Below are positions 8,957-16,571 of a stretch of DNA of 64,000 nt, piece after piece. Numbering within the stretch: the stretch's first letter is position 1; each line of letters begins with the position of its first letter. Location of the stretch: NCBI RefSeq assembly GCF_045629565.1, contig NZ_JAZQRL010000126.1, forward strand, positions 62,001 to 126,000. The letters are read 5' to 3'. Under the pieces are notes generated by a model that saw only the letters and a program-made list of their open reading frames with translations, did not search any database and was not told the origin of the DNA. Made by a program: the position numbers and the translations under genes. Origin of the DNA: Arcticibacter sp045629565. Lineage in GTDB: Bacteria; Bacteroidota; Bacteroidia; Sphingobacteriales; Sphingobacteriaceae.

Positions 8957-10393
8957 ATGAGCTTTAAGAAAACCTTCTTTAAAAATGTTTTAGTTACAGG
9001 CGGCTACAATTATCTTTCTCAGCTCATCGTCTTTCTGTCCTCCTTTATTACGGCACGCCTTCTCCTTCCTGAAAATTACGGTCTGGTAGGCTTAATCACG
9101 GTTTTCACCAATTTCATATCGGTCTTTGCTGACAGCGGCATATCGCTGGCAGTCATTAAAAGCGACTACCGCCACTCTTATCATAAAGGCATGGACGGGC
9201 TGGCCCTTTACATTGGCATATTGCTGTTTGCCCTAACCAGCCTGCTGGCCTGGCCCATCGCATCGTTTTATAACAACCATGCGTTAATCTTGCCAGCTAT
9301 TGTCTTGTCATTAACATTCATCACTCGCAGTATGTCGATCGTGAGGGGAGCACTTCTATCCAAGTCGCTAAATTTCAACGATATAGGAAAGATAACACTG
9401 ATCAACACGGTCATCAGCATTCTCCTTACCATACTACTGGCCTACTGGGGAGCGGAGCATTGGGCGATAATCCTTCCGCAGATTATTACATCAATTATCA
9501 GCGTCATTTACTACGAGCATAAGACCAACCTCGGTTACCATCTTTATGGTTTCAACTATATCAGGATCGCATTCAGGCATACCCGTAACAGCATCCAGAA
9601 CTTACTGGGATTCAACCTGGTTAATTACTGGTCCAGAAACGCAGACAATCTCATAGTGGGTAAGATTTATGGAGTAAGCGAGCTGGGTATTTACAATAGA
9701 GCTTATAGTTTGCTTACCCTTCCCTTGTCACTGGTCACTGGTCTTATGGGTACGGTTTTATACCCAAGCCTTAAGAAACTCAACTCAGAGGGAGGTGATA
9801 TAAACAAAGAATATACTTTTGTGCTCAAAGTCATCTCCATCATAGTCTATCCTATTGCGTTTATATTCATCATCTTCCCGACTGAGTTGGTCTCTGTCCT
9901 CTGGGGTAAGAACTGGCTTGAAGTAAGCACGCTCCTTCCCTATTTCGGTTTGCTGATTTTCGGCCAGTCGCTTCTTTCCACAACAGGAAATGTCCTCGTT
10001 CTGATGAATAAAGAAAGAGACCTGATGATCAGCGGCTGGTTTGGAGCGTTCTTTACCATCGCCGGTATTGTCATTGGTGCTTACTACTCGCTACAGGGAA
10101 TTGCACAGTTCTATTCCTTATCTTTCATACTGTTCGTCCTTCCGTTCAATATGATCTATATCTTTCACCATGCATTGGCGTTCAAACTCAAACCTCTGTT
10201 GATTTTTTGGCTTCCTATTATTTTGCTATCCCTGGGAATATGGCTGTCATGCTATTTTGAACATAATAATGCCAAGTTGGTCCTTCTTCTTATCATGCTG
10301 GTCAATCTTATCGTCAGCTCAAAAAATGAGATCAGGAGTACCGCATCCATCGTGATATCGAGAATATCGTCGTCCAAAAGAACCTCTAGTTAA
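8957..10393 (+). CDS. Wzx-type polysaccharide flippase (MOP superfamily)
   Basis: A 478-residue polytopic membrane protein with about 12-14 hydrophobic helices and the PST/MOP-family layout. Typical segments are the N-terminal GGYNYLSQLIVFLSS and a central NYWSRNADNLIVGK stretch. It would move undecaprenyl-diphosphate-linked repeat units to the periplasmic leaflet for polymerisation by the Wzy-like protein. It diverges from the GT8 gene and is followed after 8 bases by a GT2 gene, forming a two-gene plus-strand block. Confidence 0.88.
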   Translation: MSFKKTFFKNVLVTGGYNYLSQLIVFLSSFITARLLLPENYGLVGLITVFTNFISVFADSGISLAVIKSDYRHSYHKGMDGLALYIGILLFALTSLLAWPIASFYNNHALILPAIVLSLTFITRSMSIVRGALLSKSLNFNDIGKITLINTVISILLTILLAYWGAEHWAIILPQIITSIISVIYYEHKTNLGYHLYGFNYIRIAFRHTRNSIQNLLGFNLVNYWSRNADNLIVGKIYGVSELGIYNRAYSLLTLPLSLVTGLMGTVLYPSLKKLNSEGGDINKEYTFVLKVISIIVYPIAFIFIIFPTELVSVLWGKNWLEVSTLLPYFGLLIFGQSLLSTTGNVLVLMNKERDLMISGWFGAFFTIAGIVIGAYYSLQGIAQFYSLSFILFVLPFNMIYIFHHALAFKLKPLLIFWLPIILLSLGIWLSCYFEHNNAKLVLLLIMLVNLIVSSKNEIRSTASIVISRISSSKRTSS

Positions 10394-10401
10394 ATAAATC
10401 C

Positions 10402-11358
10402 ATGCATATGAGTACCGATCAGAATCCAGTGGTGTTTGTAATTATCGTTACGTATAACGGAGCCCAATGGGTCGACAAATGTTTCGGCAGTCTAAGGCAA
10501 TCAAATATTTCCGTCAAAACCATTGTTGTTGATAATCAATCTACTGATGATTGTATTTCAAAAATCCGCCAGTTCTATCCCGAAGTGGATATTATTAACA
10601 GTCCGGAAAACCTTGGTTTCGGGAAAGCGAACAACTTAGGCATACTAAAAGCTATGGAGCAAGGGGCAGATTATGTCTTCCTGCTAAATCAGGATGCATG
10701 GATCATGCCCGATACGATCGAAACGCTTGTTGCTACTCACGCAGCAAATCCTCAATATTATGTTCTCAGTCCCATGCACCTTGATGGAACTGAAAAGAAA
10801 CTCGATTTCGGGTTTTCTCTCTATATCTCGCCATACCATTGCAAAAACATAGTTTCCGACCTGATCTTAAAAAATGGAACTGAACGGGCTGTATACACGA
10901 CAACCTTTGTCAATGCAGCGTTTTGGCTCATCTCACGCGAAGGTTTAGAGAGTGTCGGGCTGTTTGATCCCATTTTCCCTCACTATGGTGAAGACGATGA
11001 CTACATGCACCGTGTCATGTATCATGGCGGGCACACGGGTATCTGTCCTACAGCATTTGGCTGTCATGACAGGGTGCAGGAACTAGCTGAAGTCAAGAAG
11101 TTCCCTTATGATAAAAGGTATAAACGGCAGATTGTAGGCTGCCTGATTACACTGATGAACATCAACCGAAGTTTCTATCACTGCCTGATGGTTTTCATGA
11201 GGTCAAGAATAGAGTTCTTTTTCTCCGCTTTTCTCAAACTCCGCCTAAAAGAAGCGTTCCTCGAGATGAAAGTTTTCTTCGTCATACTCCTTCAAATGAC
11301 GGAGATTATCAGACACCGGAACCATAACAAAAAGCGCGGAAGCTGGCTTAAAAATTAA
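10402..11358 (+). CDS. Family 2 glycosyltransferase, rhamnosyltransferase-like
   Basis: A 318-residue GT2 protein with VFVIIVTYNG at the start, a DNQSTD motif (about 44-49), ENLGFGKANNLG (about 69-80) and the N96-Q-D98 metal-site variant common in rhamnosyltransferase-like enzymes. A GEDDDY segment corresponds to the catalytic-base region. The true start may be the third residue (Met at 10408). Its TAA stop overlaps the stop of the convergent downstream gene in a TTAA tetramer, the same arrangement as at 5871-5874. The sugar specificity suggested by the name is not proven. Confidence 0.86.
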   Translation: MHMSTDQNPVVFVIIVTYNGAQWVDKCFGSLRQSNISVKTIVVDNQSTDDCISKIRQFYPEVDIINSPENLGFGKANNLGILKAMEQGADYVFLLNQDAWIMPDTIETLVATHAANPQYYVLSPMHLDGTEKKLDFGFSLYISPYHCKNIVSDLILKNGTERAVYTTTFVNAAFWLISREGLESVGLFDPIFPHYGEDDDYMHRVMYHGGHTGICPTAFGCHDRVQELAEVKKFPYDKRYKRQIVGCLITLMNINRSFYHCLMVFMRSRIEFFFSAFLKLRLKEAFLEMKVFFVILLQMTEIIRHRNHNKKRGSWLKN

Positions 11359-12368
11359 GAGCCCCGGTTACTCGCGATCATGGCTATACGGTCTTTTGTA
11401 TAGGCGTACAGCATCGGATGCATGGGAACATTCTTCAATGCTTTGAATGCAAATTTTAAGCCTTTTATGAGGTTCTTTCGTTTGAAAGCGCCGATTGCTA
11501 TAGAAGAGGAACTATCTAGTATCACCAGTTTATTTACATAAACGGTAAACCTTTTAATACAGGCCAGCTTTTCAGCTAGTCTCATTTGAAGAAATTTCCC
11601 ATCCAGCAGCTTGTTGATGCGGGGATCAACATGGTGCTTGCTCTGATGGTAATGGTTGATGAAGGCTGAGCTTTCCCTGATTTGCGTTTTGTCTTGCAAC
11701 AGTAAACCAAATGCGAGCTGCTCGCTGATGAACCATTTGGATTCCTTATAAAACGCATCGCTGAGTGACAATATGGATTCCAGATAGGACAAGATCTCAT
11801 TCTTTAAACCAAGTACTCCTGAGTTCCATACGTACTGGTCGGCTTTGAAAGATAATCTCCCATCTCGGACAGCGAAGGTCTGCTTCTCGATCTGCCTGAT
11901 AAATGCTAAGGGATAGGCTTCCGCATTTTCAAGCCTCTTACTCATATAGTTTCTGTAAATCTCCGGGGCCTCTTCAATTTTGTACTCGCGTTCGTGCATC
12001 AACGAGTAACCGGATTCCAGGCCCTCCATAAAGCGGGGAGTTTCGGATATAAAAAATGTGTCAGAATCGAGGAAGATGATGTCATCATCCGGATAACGCA
12101 GGTATACGTCCTGGAGAACACATATCTTCCGTCGGTGGATATAAGTGCTGCCACCGAGCATTCGATGCATCGTCGATGGGGTAAGGTAGATATACTCCAC
12201 CTTGACTTCTGCCAGATACTTGTTCATATAAGCAGGGTTGTCAGTGAAACAAATGATTCTGAAATTGCCGGAGGCCCTTCTGCTCCATGCCAGCAAACTC
12301 AGTATCGATACGATTGCACGGTTATATTCCATTTCCTTCCCATAGCAGAGAAGCACGATATTTTTCAT
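11355..12368 (-). CDS. GT-A type glycosyltransferase-like protein
   Basis: A 337-residue protein with a GT-A nucleotide-diphospho-sugar transferase pattern: an N-terminal KNIVLLCYG strand, then DIIFLDSDTFF containing D101-S-D103, and a downstream VWNSGVLGLK segment similar in position to the NSG motif of GT8-like enzymes. It is transcribed alone on the minus strand and converges on the GT2 gene. I cannot assign a CAZy family with certainty. The location at the edge of the polysaccharide locus supports a role in the same glycan. Confidence 0.7.
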   Translation of the reverse strand: MKNIVLLCYGKEMEYNRAIVSILSLLAWSRRASGNFRIICFTDNPAYMNKYLAEVKVEYIYLTPSTMHRMLGGSTYIHRRKICVLQDVYLRYPDDDIIFLDSDTFFISETPRFMEGLESGYSLMHEREYKIEEAPEIYRNYMSKRLENAEAYPLAFIRQIEKQTFAVRDGRLSFKADQYVWNSGVLGLKNEILSYLESILSLSDAFYKESKWFISEQLAFGLLLQDKTQIRESSAFINHYHQSKHHVDPRINKLLDGKFLQMRLAEKLACIKRFTVYVNKLVILDSSSSIAIGAFKRKNLIKGLKFAFKALKNVPMHPMLYAYTKDRIAMIASNRGS

Positions 12369-12517
12369 CTTAGCAAGTATTGCGGACTCACCCGTAAGGA
12401 GCGGTTCTTACTTAACTACTCTAATTACGTACCAAACAGATTTCCCTCATGAACCCTCGTAAAACATCTGTTTCTAAAAGCATTGTATCGATTATGTGCA
12501 AATATTTCCCCAAAGCC

Positions 12518-12539
12518 TGACCCTAACTGTGTAGGGTCA
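12518..12539. repeat. Short hairpin, 7-bp perfect stem
   Basis: TGACCCT and AGGGTCA pair perfectly around an 8-base loop. It is the first of three adjacent inverted repeats downstream of the minus-strand glycosyltransferase start region. No T-run follows, so it does not look like a terminator. Confidence 0.55.
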
Positions 12540-12543
12540 AGGT

Positions 12544-12563
12544 CTATATACCGCCGTATATAG
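12544..12563. repeat. Short hairpin, 7-bp perfect stem
   Basis: CTATATA and TATATAG form a perfect AT-rich stem around CCGCCG. It lies between two other hairpins. GTCTATAT at 12542-12549 recurs as its reverse complement at 12648-12655, symmetric about the centre of the third hairpin, which suggests that the whole 12542-12655 stretch is one palindromic element. Confidence 0.5.
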
Positions 12564-12582
12564 GGAGCCTTGCAGCCCACAT

Positions 12583-12614
12583 GAGTCCGACTTTTCATGT
12601 CGTAAGTCGGACTC
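12583..12614. repeat. 11-bp perfect hairpin sharing its core with 59918-60027
   Basis: The arms GAGTCCGACTT (12583-12593) and AAGTCGGACTC (12604-12614) pair perfectly around a 10-base loop. The inner ten bases of each arm (AGTCCGACTT and its complement) and the loop length are identical to the centre of the long palindrome at 59918-60027. This points to a dispersed palindromic repeat family rather than a local terminator. Confidence 0.7.
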
Positions 12615-12932
12615 AACACGCGCCGATCACTGCTGCACTAGCGGCTGATATAGACGCAAGTATAGACAAGCCGGCCGGATGGCAGAAGGTTGGTATCAAT
12701 CCAATAAGAAAATGGCAACCATCTATAACGAAGGAAGAATACGCGGAACCTCCGGGAGAGGCCACCGCGATGATAAGCTATACAGCTACACATTCAGTAG
12801 AAGATACCAGGGCGATGGAGAGCATCCTGGCTTAGCGGAACATCAGGAAATAGCCGGCGAACTCAGCAAAATGATAAAACAAGTTAAAAGGTGGTAGATT
12901 ATTTTCCATCTTTGCAGGAAATTATCAACTAC

Positions 12933-13259
12933 ATGAACTGGATCATTCTCATTATAGCCGGACTATTTGAAGTTGGCTTTGCTTCTTGCCTCGGAAAGAT
13001 GAAGGAAACTAGCGGTAATACAGCTATTCTTTGGGGAACCGGCTTTGTGGTATGTCTGACAATCAGCATGCTGCTCCTCATCAAGGCGACTCAAACGCTG
13101 CCTATAGGAACTGCCTACGCGGTATGGACGGGAATCGGTGCGGTCGGTACGGTCCTGGTAGGCATCATCGTCTTTAAAGAGCCTGCCACCCTGGGCAGAA
13201 TTTTCTTTCTGACCACATTGATTGCTTCGATCGCCGGACTGAAATACGTCTCTTCTTAA
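12933..13259 (+). CDS. gdx: SMR-family small multidrug / guanidinium exporter (Gdx/SugE type)
   Basis: A 108-residue inner-membrane protein with four hydrophobic helices. I chose the ATG at 12933 over an upstream one because it places the essential glutamate at E13, in the LFEVGFA context typical of SMR proteins. The helix-3 signature GTAYAVWTGIGAVG is that of the Gdx/SugE branch, which exports guanidinium, rather than the EmrE/Qac branch. This assignment rests on motif likeness only. The stop codon is buried in a strong hairpin that would terminate transcription. No guanidine riboswitch could be recognised upstream. Confidence 0.82.
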   Translation: MNWIILIIAGLFEVGFASCLGKMKETSGNTAILWGTGFVVCLTISMLLLIKATQTLPIGTAYAVWTGIGAVGTVLVGIIVFKEPATLGRIFFLTTLIASIAGLKYVSS

Positions 13260-13307
13260 AACAAAAGCCTGTCCCCTATACAATGAGTTGGGGACAGGCT
13301 TTTGTTT
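13259..13307. terminator. Bidirectional intrinsic terminator
   Basis: An 18-bp perfect stem (13259-13276 with 13290-13307) surrounds a 13-base loop. The right arm ends in TTTTGTTT and the left arm begins AAACAAAA, so a U-rich tail is produced in both directions. It separates the convergent SMR gene and the 76-residue gene and overlaps both stop codons. Confidence 0.88.
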
Positions 13308-13536
13308 ATTCTCCCAGATAAGCGCTTATCTGCTGGCCAATCAGGCGAACCTCCTCATCTTCTGAGAAAAGAGGAAGATCGGTCTCCTGATCAAGCTTTA
13401 GCCATAGCTGCTCAGTATCTTTCTGTATTTTAACATATTCAACACCATCTTTGAAGATGGTATAGGTATCGTTCTCTTCAGGAAATACGGCGTACTCAAC
13501 CTGTCCTACTTCTATGTCAAACGGCTCTTGCATCAT
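13306..13536 (-). CDS. Small acidic conserved-type protein, unknown function
   Basis: A 76-residue acidic protein (many Glu and Asp) with no signal peptide or membrane segment. The pattern of short beta-like strands around VEYAVFPEEND and TYTIFKDGVEYVKI suggests a small beta-rich fold. It starts 3 bases after the stop of the DEAD-box-like gene on the same strand, so the two are almost certainly co-transcribed and perhaps functionally linked. The start could be either of two consecutive Met codons. I do not recognise a named family. Confidence 0.7.
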   Translation of the reverse strand: MMQEPFDIEVGQVEYAVFPEENDTYTIFKDGVEYVKIQKDTEQLWLKLDQETDLPLFSEDEEVRLIGQQISAYLGE

Positions 13537-13539
13537 GTG

Positions 13540-14829
13540 TTAACTGTGTTTTCTTTTTCTGTCCAACTTGGCTTTCTTGCCAGCACCTATGTTGTAATCT
13601 TTGCTGTTCTTTTCTTTTTTTTCATGAAAGGCTTCGCCCCTCTCCGGTTCATCTTCCGTCTTGCGCCTGGCCTTTGTCTTCGGTTTGCTTTCGGTATCTA
13701 CAACCACTCCATCCGGTAACGCCATTAAAGGAAACTTATATCCTAATGCCTGTTCTACCTTCTTTACATCGGCCAGTTCGATATCCGTCGAAAATAATAT
13801 GGATAACGCATCAATTTCTTCATCCTGATCCTTAATCACTCTGGAAATAAACGTTTCCTTCTCCACTGGAGGCTCCAAATGAATGATGCGGTCTATCCCG
13901 CGAAGATTAACCGGAGCGGTAAGCTCATTAGCCACAATTAGGGTCTCCAACTCTTCAGAATCGTAAAACTCATCTATTGAGCTTACTCCTCTGGACTCAA
14001 AGAACACCGGATTCAGGATGGCAGACTTCGACTTAGCTTTTGAAAACAGGCTATTATATACTTTCTCGGCCGTGAGACGCGTATTGACAAAAACTACGGT
14101 CTTCGGCAGTTGAGATTCGCGAAGGAGAATATTTAACAGGTTCAGCTTGGTCCGGAAGTTCGGAACGTTATAGAGTTCCTGTGGATAGATCTCCGCAACG
14201 GCTTCAACTTCTTCTTCTACTTCTATTATGCTGGGATCCCGCATAAAGGGCTCGATCATCTGCTCGATCCGCGAGTGCATAACTTCAGCAAATACCAGTC
14301 GCTGACACCTAATAATACTGTTGGCCAGCTCATTAACCGGCAATTGCAGGCCCTGCTTCACGATCAGCTCTGCGTCATCGACCACAAACATCTGAATCTT
14401 ATTCAGGTCAAGAGCCAGCTTCAGGTAGATGGCTCTTGCACGATCAGGCGTAGCCACTATGATATCTGCGCCATCGGCCAGTTCATCAAGCTCTGCTTCC
14501 ATACCGGAACCGGGAGTCAGACTCACAATGCGAAGCGACTTGTTCTTATTTAACAAGTTAATTTGCTCCACAACTGCTTCTACCCGTTCCTTATCAGGGA
14601 CAAGGATGAGGGCGCGGGGTGCAATCTCGGGCGTTTGTTTAAGCCGCATCAAGACACCCAGTATATAGGTGGTCGTTTTACCGCAACCTTCGGGTCCGAC
14701 GGCGATAATATCCTGTCCGCCAATAATCCGGGACATTGTCCGAAGCTGCATTTCTTTAGGCACCAGATACCCGGCTTCCGTTACCGACCTTACCAGCTGC
14801 TTACTAAGCTTAATCTTTTCTAACCACAC
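13540..14829 (-). CDS. DEAD-box helicase-like protein with degenerate motifs
   Basis: A 429-residue protein with the two-RecA layout of DEAD-box RNA helicases. Q28 of the Q motif, Walker A (GCGKT, 48-52) and ATPDR (about 126-130) are present. The DEAD box reads D151-D-A-E154, and motif III (SAT) is replaced by FAE around 176. The C-terminal motif VI (HRxGRxxR) is not recognisable: the corresponding region reads SRVIKDQ. The tail is strongly basic. The start is GTG (14829); there is no earlier in-frame ATG, and the next Met would delete the Q-motif region. It could bind RNA without full helicase activity. Operon with the 76-residue gene downstream. Confidence 0.75.
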   Translation of the reverse strand: MWLEKIKLSKQLVRSVTEAGYLVPKEMQLRTMSRIIGGQDIIAVGPEGCGKTTTYILGVLMRLKQTPEIAPRALILVPDKERVEAVVEQINLLNKNKSLRIVSLTPGSGMEAELDELADGADIIVATPDRARAIYLKLALDLNKIQMFVVDDAELIVKQGLQLPVNELANSIIRCQRLVFAEVMHSRIEQMIEPFMRDPSIIEVEEEVEAVAEIYPQELYNVPNFRTKLNLLNILLRESQLPKTVVFVNTRLTAEKVYNSLFSKAKSKSAILNPVFFESRGVSSIDEFYDSEELETLIVANELTAPVNLRGIDRIIHLEPPVEKETFISRVIKDQDEEIDALSILFSTDIELADVKKVEQALGYKFPLMALPDGVVVDTESKPKTKARRKTEDEPERGEAFHEKKEKNSKDYNIGAGKKAKLDRKRKHS

Positions 14830-14863
14830 AATTATTAATTTTTTTTAAAGAGGAACGACAAAT

Positions 14864-15580
14864 TTACAACTTTATCCCTTGGGGAACATCATAGGAGCTA
14901 ATATCCCACGACATTAAGTCCATAACACGTTTAAATTCGGGTTGAAGGGGGGCTTCAATAAATACTTCTTTTTGATTCATGGGGTGATGGAAAGATAGAC
15001 TGCTTGCATGCAACAACATCGTAGTCATCTCCCATGTCTCTTTGAAAAGTTTGTTTTGCTTATTGCAGCCATGCTTTCTATCGCCGATTATTGGATGGAA
15101 GATATGACTGAAGTGTTTGCGGAGCTGGTGCATTCGCCCGGTTTGCGGAGAGGCTTCTACTAATGAATATCTGGAGGTCTGGTGTGCGCCCAGGGCGACA
15201 TCAATTTCAGCCCTTTCCAGCGTTCTATATAAGGTCAGTGCTTCCTGAATGGCACCATTTTCCTTTTTTAAAGGATAATCTATCTCTTCCTGGTCAGGGG
15301 TATGACCTCTCACTATGGCAAGGTATTTCTTTTTTACCCTGTTTTCCTGGAACTGTTTGTGCATTCCGATCTCCGCCTCTTTGTGCAGGGCAAATAGTAA
15401 CACGCCCCCTGTTTTTCTGTCAAGGCGATGCACCGGGTTCACATGGTGATTAATTTGGTCACGAAGGATCTGAAGGGCAAACTCCTGTACATCCATTGCT
15501 ATGGGAGACCTGTGTACCAACAGCCCATGGGGTTTATTGACGGCGATGAGAAACTCGTCCCTGTATAAAATATCCAGCAT
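14864..15580 (-). CDS. truC: tRNA pseudouridine(65) synthase TruC
   Basis: A 238-residue RluA-family pseudouridine synthase. The catalytic HRLDRKTGG motif contains Asp54. The N-terminus (ILYRDEFLIAVNKPHGLLVHRS) closely follows TruC, which modifies U65 of tRNA, rather than the longer RluA/C/D enzymes that carry an S4 domain. Length fits the family. It lies 34 bases upstream of the DEAD-box-like gene on the same strand, so an RNA-related operon is plausible. Confidence 0.87.
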   Translation of the reverse strand: MLDILYRDEFLIAVNKPHGLLVHRSPIAMDVQEFALQILRDQINHHVNPVHRLDRKTGGVLLFALHKEAEIGMHKQFQENRVKKKYLAIVRGHTPDQEEIDYPLKKENGAIQEALTLYRTLERAEIDVALGAHQTSRYSLVEASPQTGRMHQLRKHFSHIFHPIIGDRKHGCNKQNKLFKETWEMTTMLLHASSLSFHHPMNQKEVFIEAPLQPEFKRVMDLMSWDISSYDVPQGIKL

Positions 15581-15985
15581 TCAAATAATTGAAAGGGCAA
15601 ACTTAAGTTTTTCCTCCCGAATTAGAGAATATGGCCTCTTCAACGCTAAGCAGCAGTATGCTTATTCATGGTTAAATTCCCACATGAAATAGATTATACA
15701 CATGGAAAATATAAAGAACTCAATCATAACGCCTCCTCTTTATACCAAATTTAAGCATCTGCGTAACAACAAGCAAGTGATACGGGTCATTATCAGTCTG
15801 TTGAGACAAAATTTAATAATCTCACACCAACAGGCCCAGATAAATCCAGTAATAATAATGGATAGCAGGTTCCGATGCAGAAAATACACTTCGGGGTCAG
15901 GATCGAACCCAATATATCTTAACGGTAGTTTGTTAATTATTCAAAAAAAATTAAGCAAAGTTCTATTATTCGTAATTTTGCGACG
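15581..15985. other. Intergenic region, no convincing gene
   Basis: An AT-rich 405-base spacer between truC and the metal-efflux cluster. A 95-codon plus-strand ORF (15702-15989) looks like chance: its composition is odd, it has no known domain and it runs into the next gene in another frame. The only supported element is a -7 promoter box at 15973-15980. Confidence 0.5.
15973..15980 (+). promoter_or_regulatory. Bacteroidota -7 promoter element (TAATTTTG)
   Basis: TAATTTTG matches TAnnTTTG and lies 5 bases before the ATG at 15986, so the transcript of the His-rich gene would be leaderless or nearly so. No clear -33 TTG is seen at the usual distance. Confidence 0.45.
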
Positions 15986-16378
15986 ATGAAAAGGATGCTG
16001 GTAATATTTCTGCTTACCGTGTACATGGTTTCGACCACCGAACTTTCACAGCTGTTAAAGTTTCCTGTATTAATAGAGCATTATTTCCAACATAAAGAAC
16101 ACAGTCCCCACATTACAGTAAGCCATTTTTTAGCCCTTCATTATAACCATCATTTAAAGGGGCATCTTCACCGTGACGATCCGGGTCAGGAGCAAAAATT
16201 ACCTTTTATTTCCAGCTCCGTTCTCTTGTTTTTCTGTTTCGTAGTGACGCCACCTTATTTTTTTGAGGCAAGAGAAATACACGATGCACTACATTTGAAA
16301 AAGGCACAACCGCATGATGATGTCTTTGTGAAGACACGTATGCTTTCTTCTATCTGGCAGCCGCCTAAGTATTGTTAA
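15986..16378 (+). CDS. Small His-rich membrane-associated protein of metal-efflux loci
   Basis: A 130-residue protein of unknown function. It begins with a signal-like hydrophobic segment (residues 3-18) and has a second hydrophobic stretch at about 76-92. Histidines are strikingly frequent between residues 31 and 62 (HYFQHKEHSPH, HYNHHLKGHLHRD) and again near 98-110, which would suit binding of a divalent metal. It stands directly upstream of a CzcA-type efflux gene, so a role as a metal-binding accessory is inferred. A similar small His-rich protein often precedes Bacteroidota czcA genes in my recollection. Confidence 0.62.
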   Translation: MKRMLVIFLLTVYMVSTTELSQLLKFPVLIEHYFQHKEHSPHITVSHFLALHYNHHLKGHLHRDDPGQEQKLPFISSSVLLFFCFVVTPPYFFEAREIHDALHLKKAQPHDDVFVKTRMLSSIWQPPKYC

Positions 16379-16571
16379 TTTTCTGAGTGATTCTTCGTGG
16401 ACCTGCTAGTGCTTCAGCGGGTGTTGTTTGCATAACTGCTGTTATTGCGTTCGCGCCAGCTGACGTTTAGCTAGTTCCATTTAATCATGTTTGTCGTCAG
16501 GCTTTGTGCCATCAGCCGTGCATGGTCTCTAACGCGCCATTCCATAAAAAACTAGCAATAACCAAATAATC

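Larger units (their letters stand above)
12369..12932. other. Spacer without a confident gene, rich in palindromes
   Basis: This stretch holds three short hairpins (12518-12539, 12544-12563, 12583-12614). It also has two overlapping, unconvincing plus-strand ORFs of 84 and 72 codons (12581-12835 and 12679-12897). Neither ORF resembles a family I know, and they use different frames over the same bases. The 72-codon frame ends 35 bases before the SMR transporter start and could be a relic. The last part must contain the transporter promoter; CATCTTTG at 12910-12917 is close to the TAnnTTTG element. Confidence 0.5.

Noticed and set aside
12581..12835. 84-codon plus-strand ORF in the palindrome-rich spacer
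   Set aside because: It starts inside a hairpin, overlaps a second ORF in another frame and has no recognisable domain.
15893..15910. tRNA-like T-arm sequence (GATCGAACC region, minus strand)
   Set aside because: The flanking bases do not form the 5-bp T-stem and no acceptor or anticodon arm is found nearby.
15702..15989. 95-codon plus-strand ORF before the His-rich gene
   Set aside because: Low-complexity, AT-driven composition, no domain, and it runs past the next gene's start in another frame; looks like chance.
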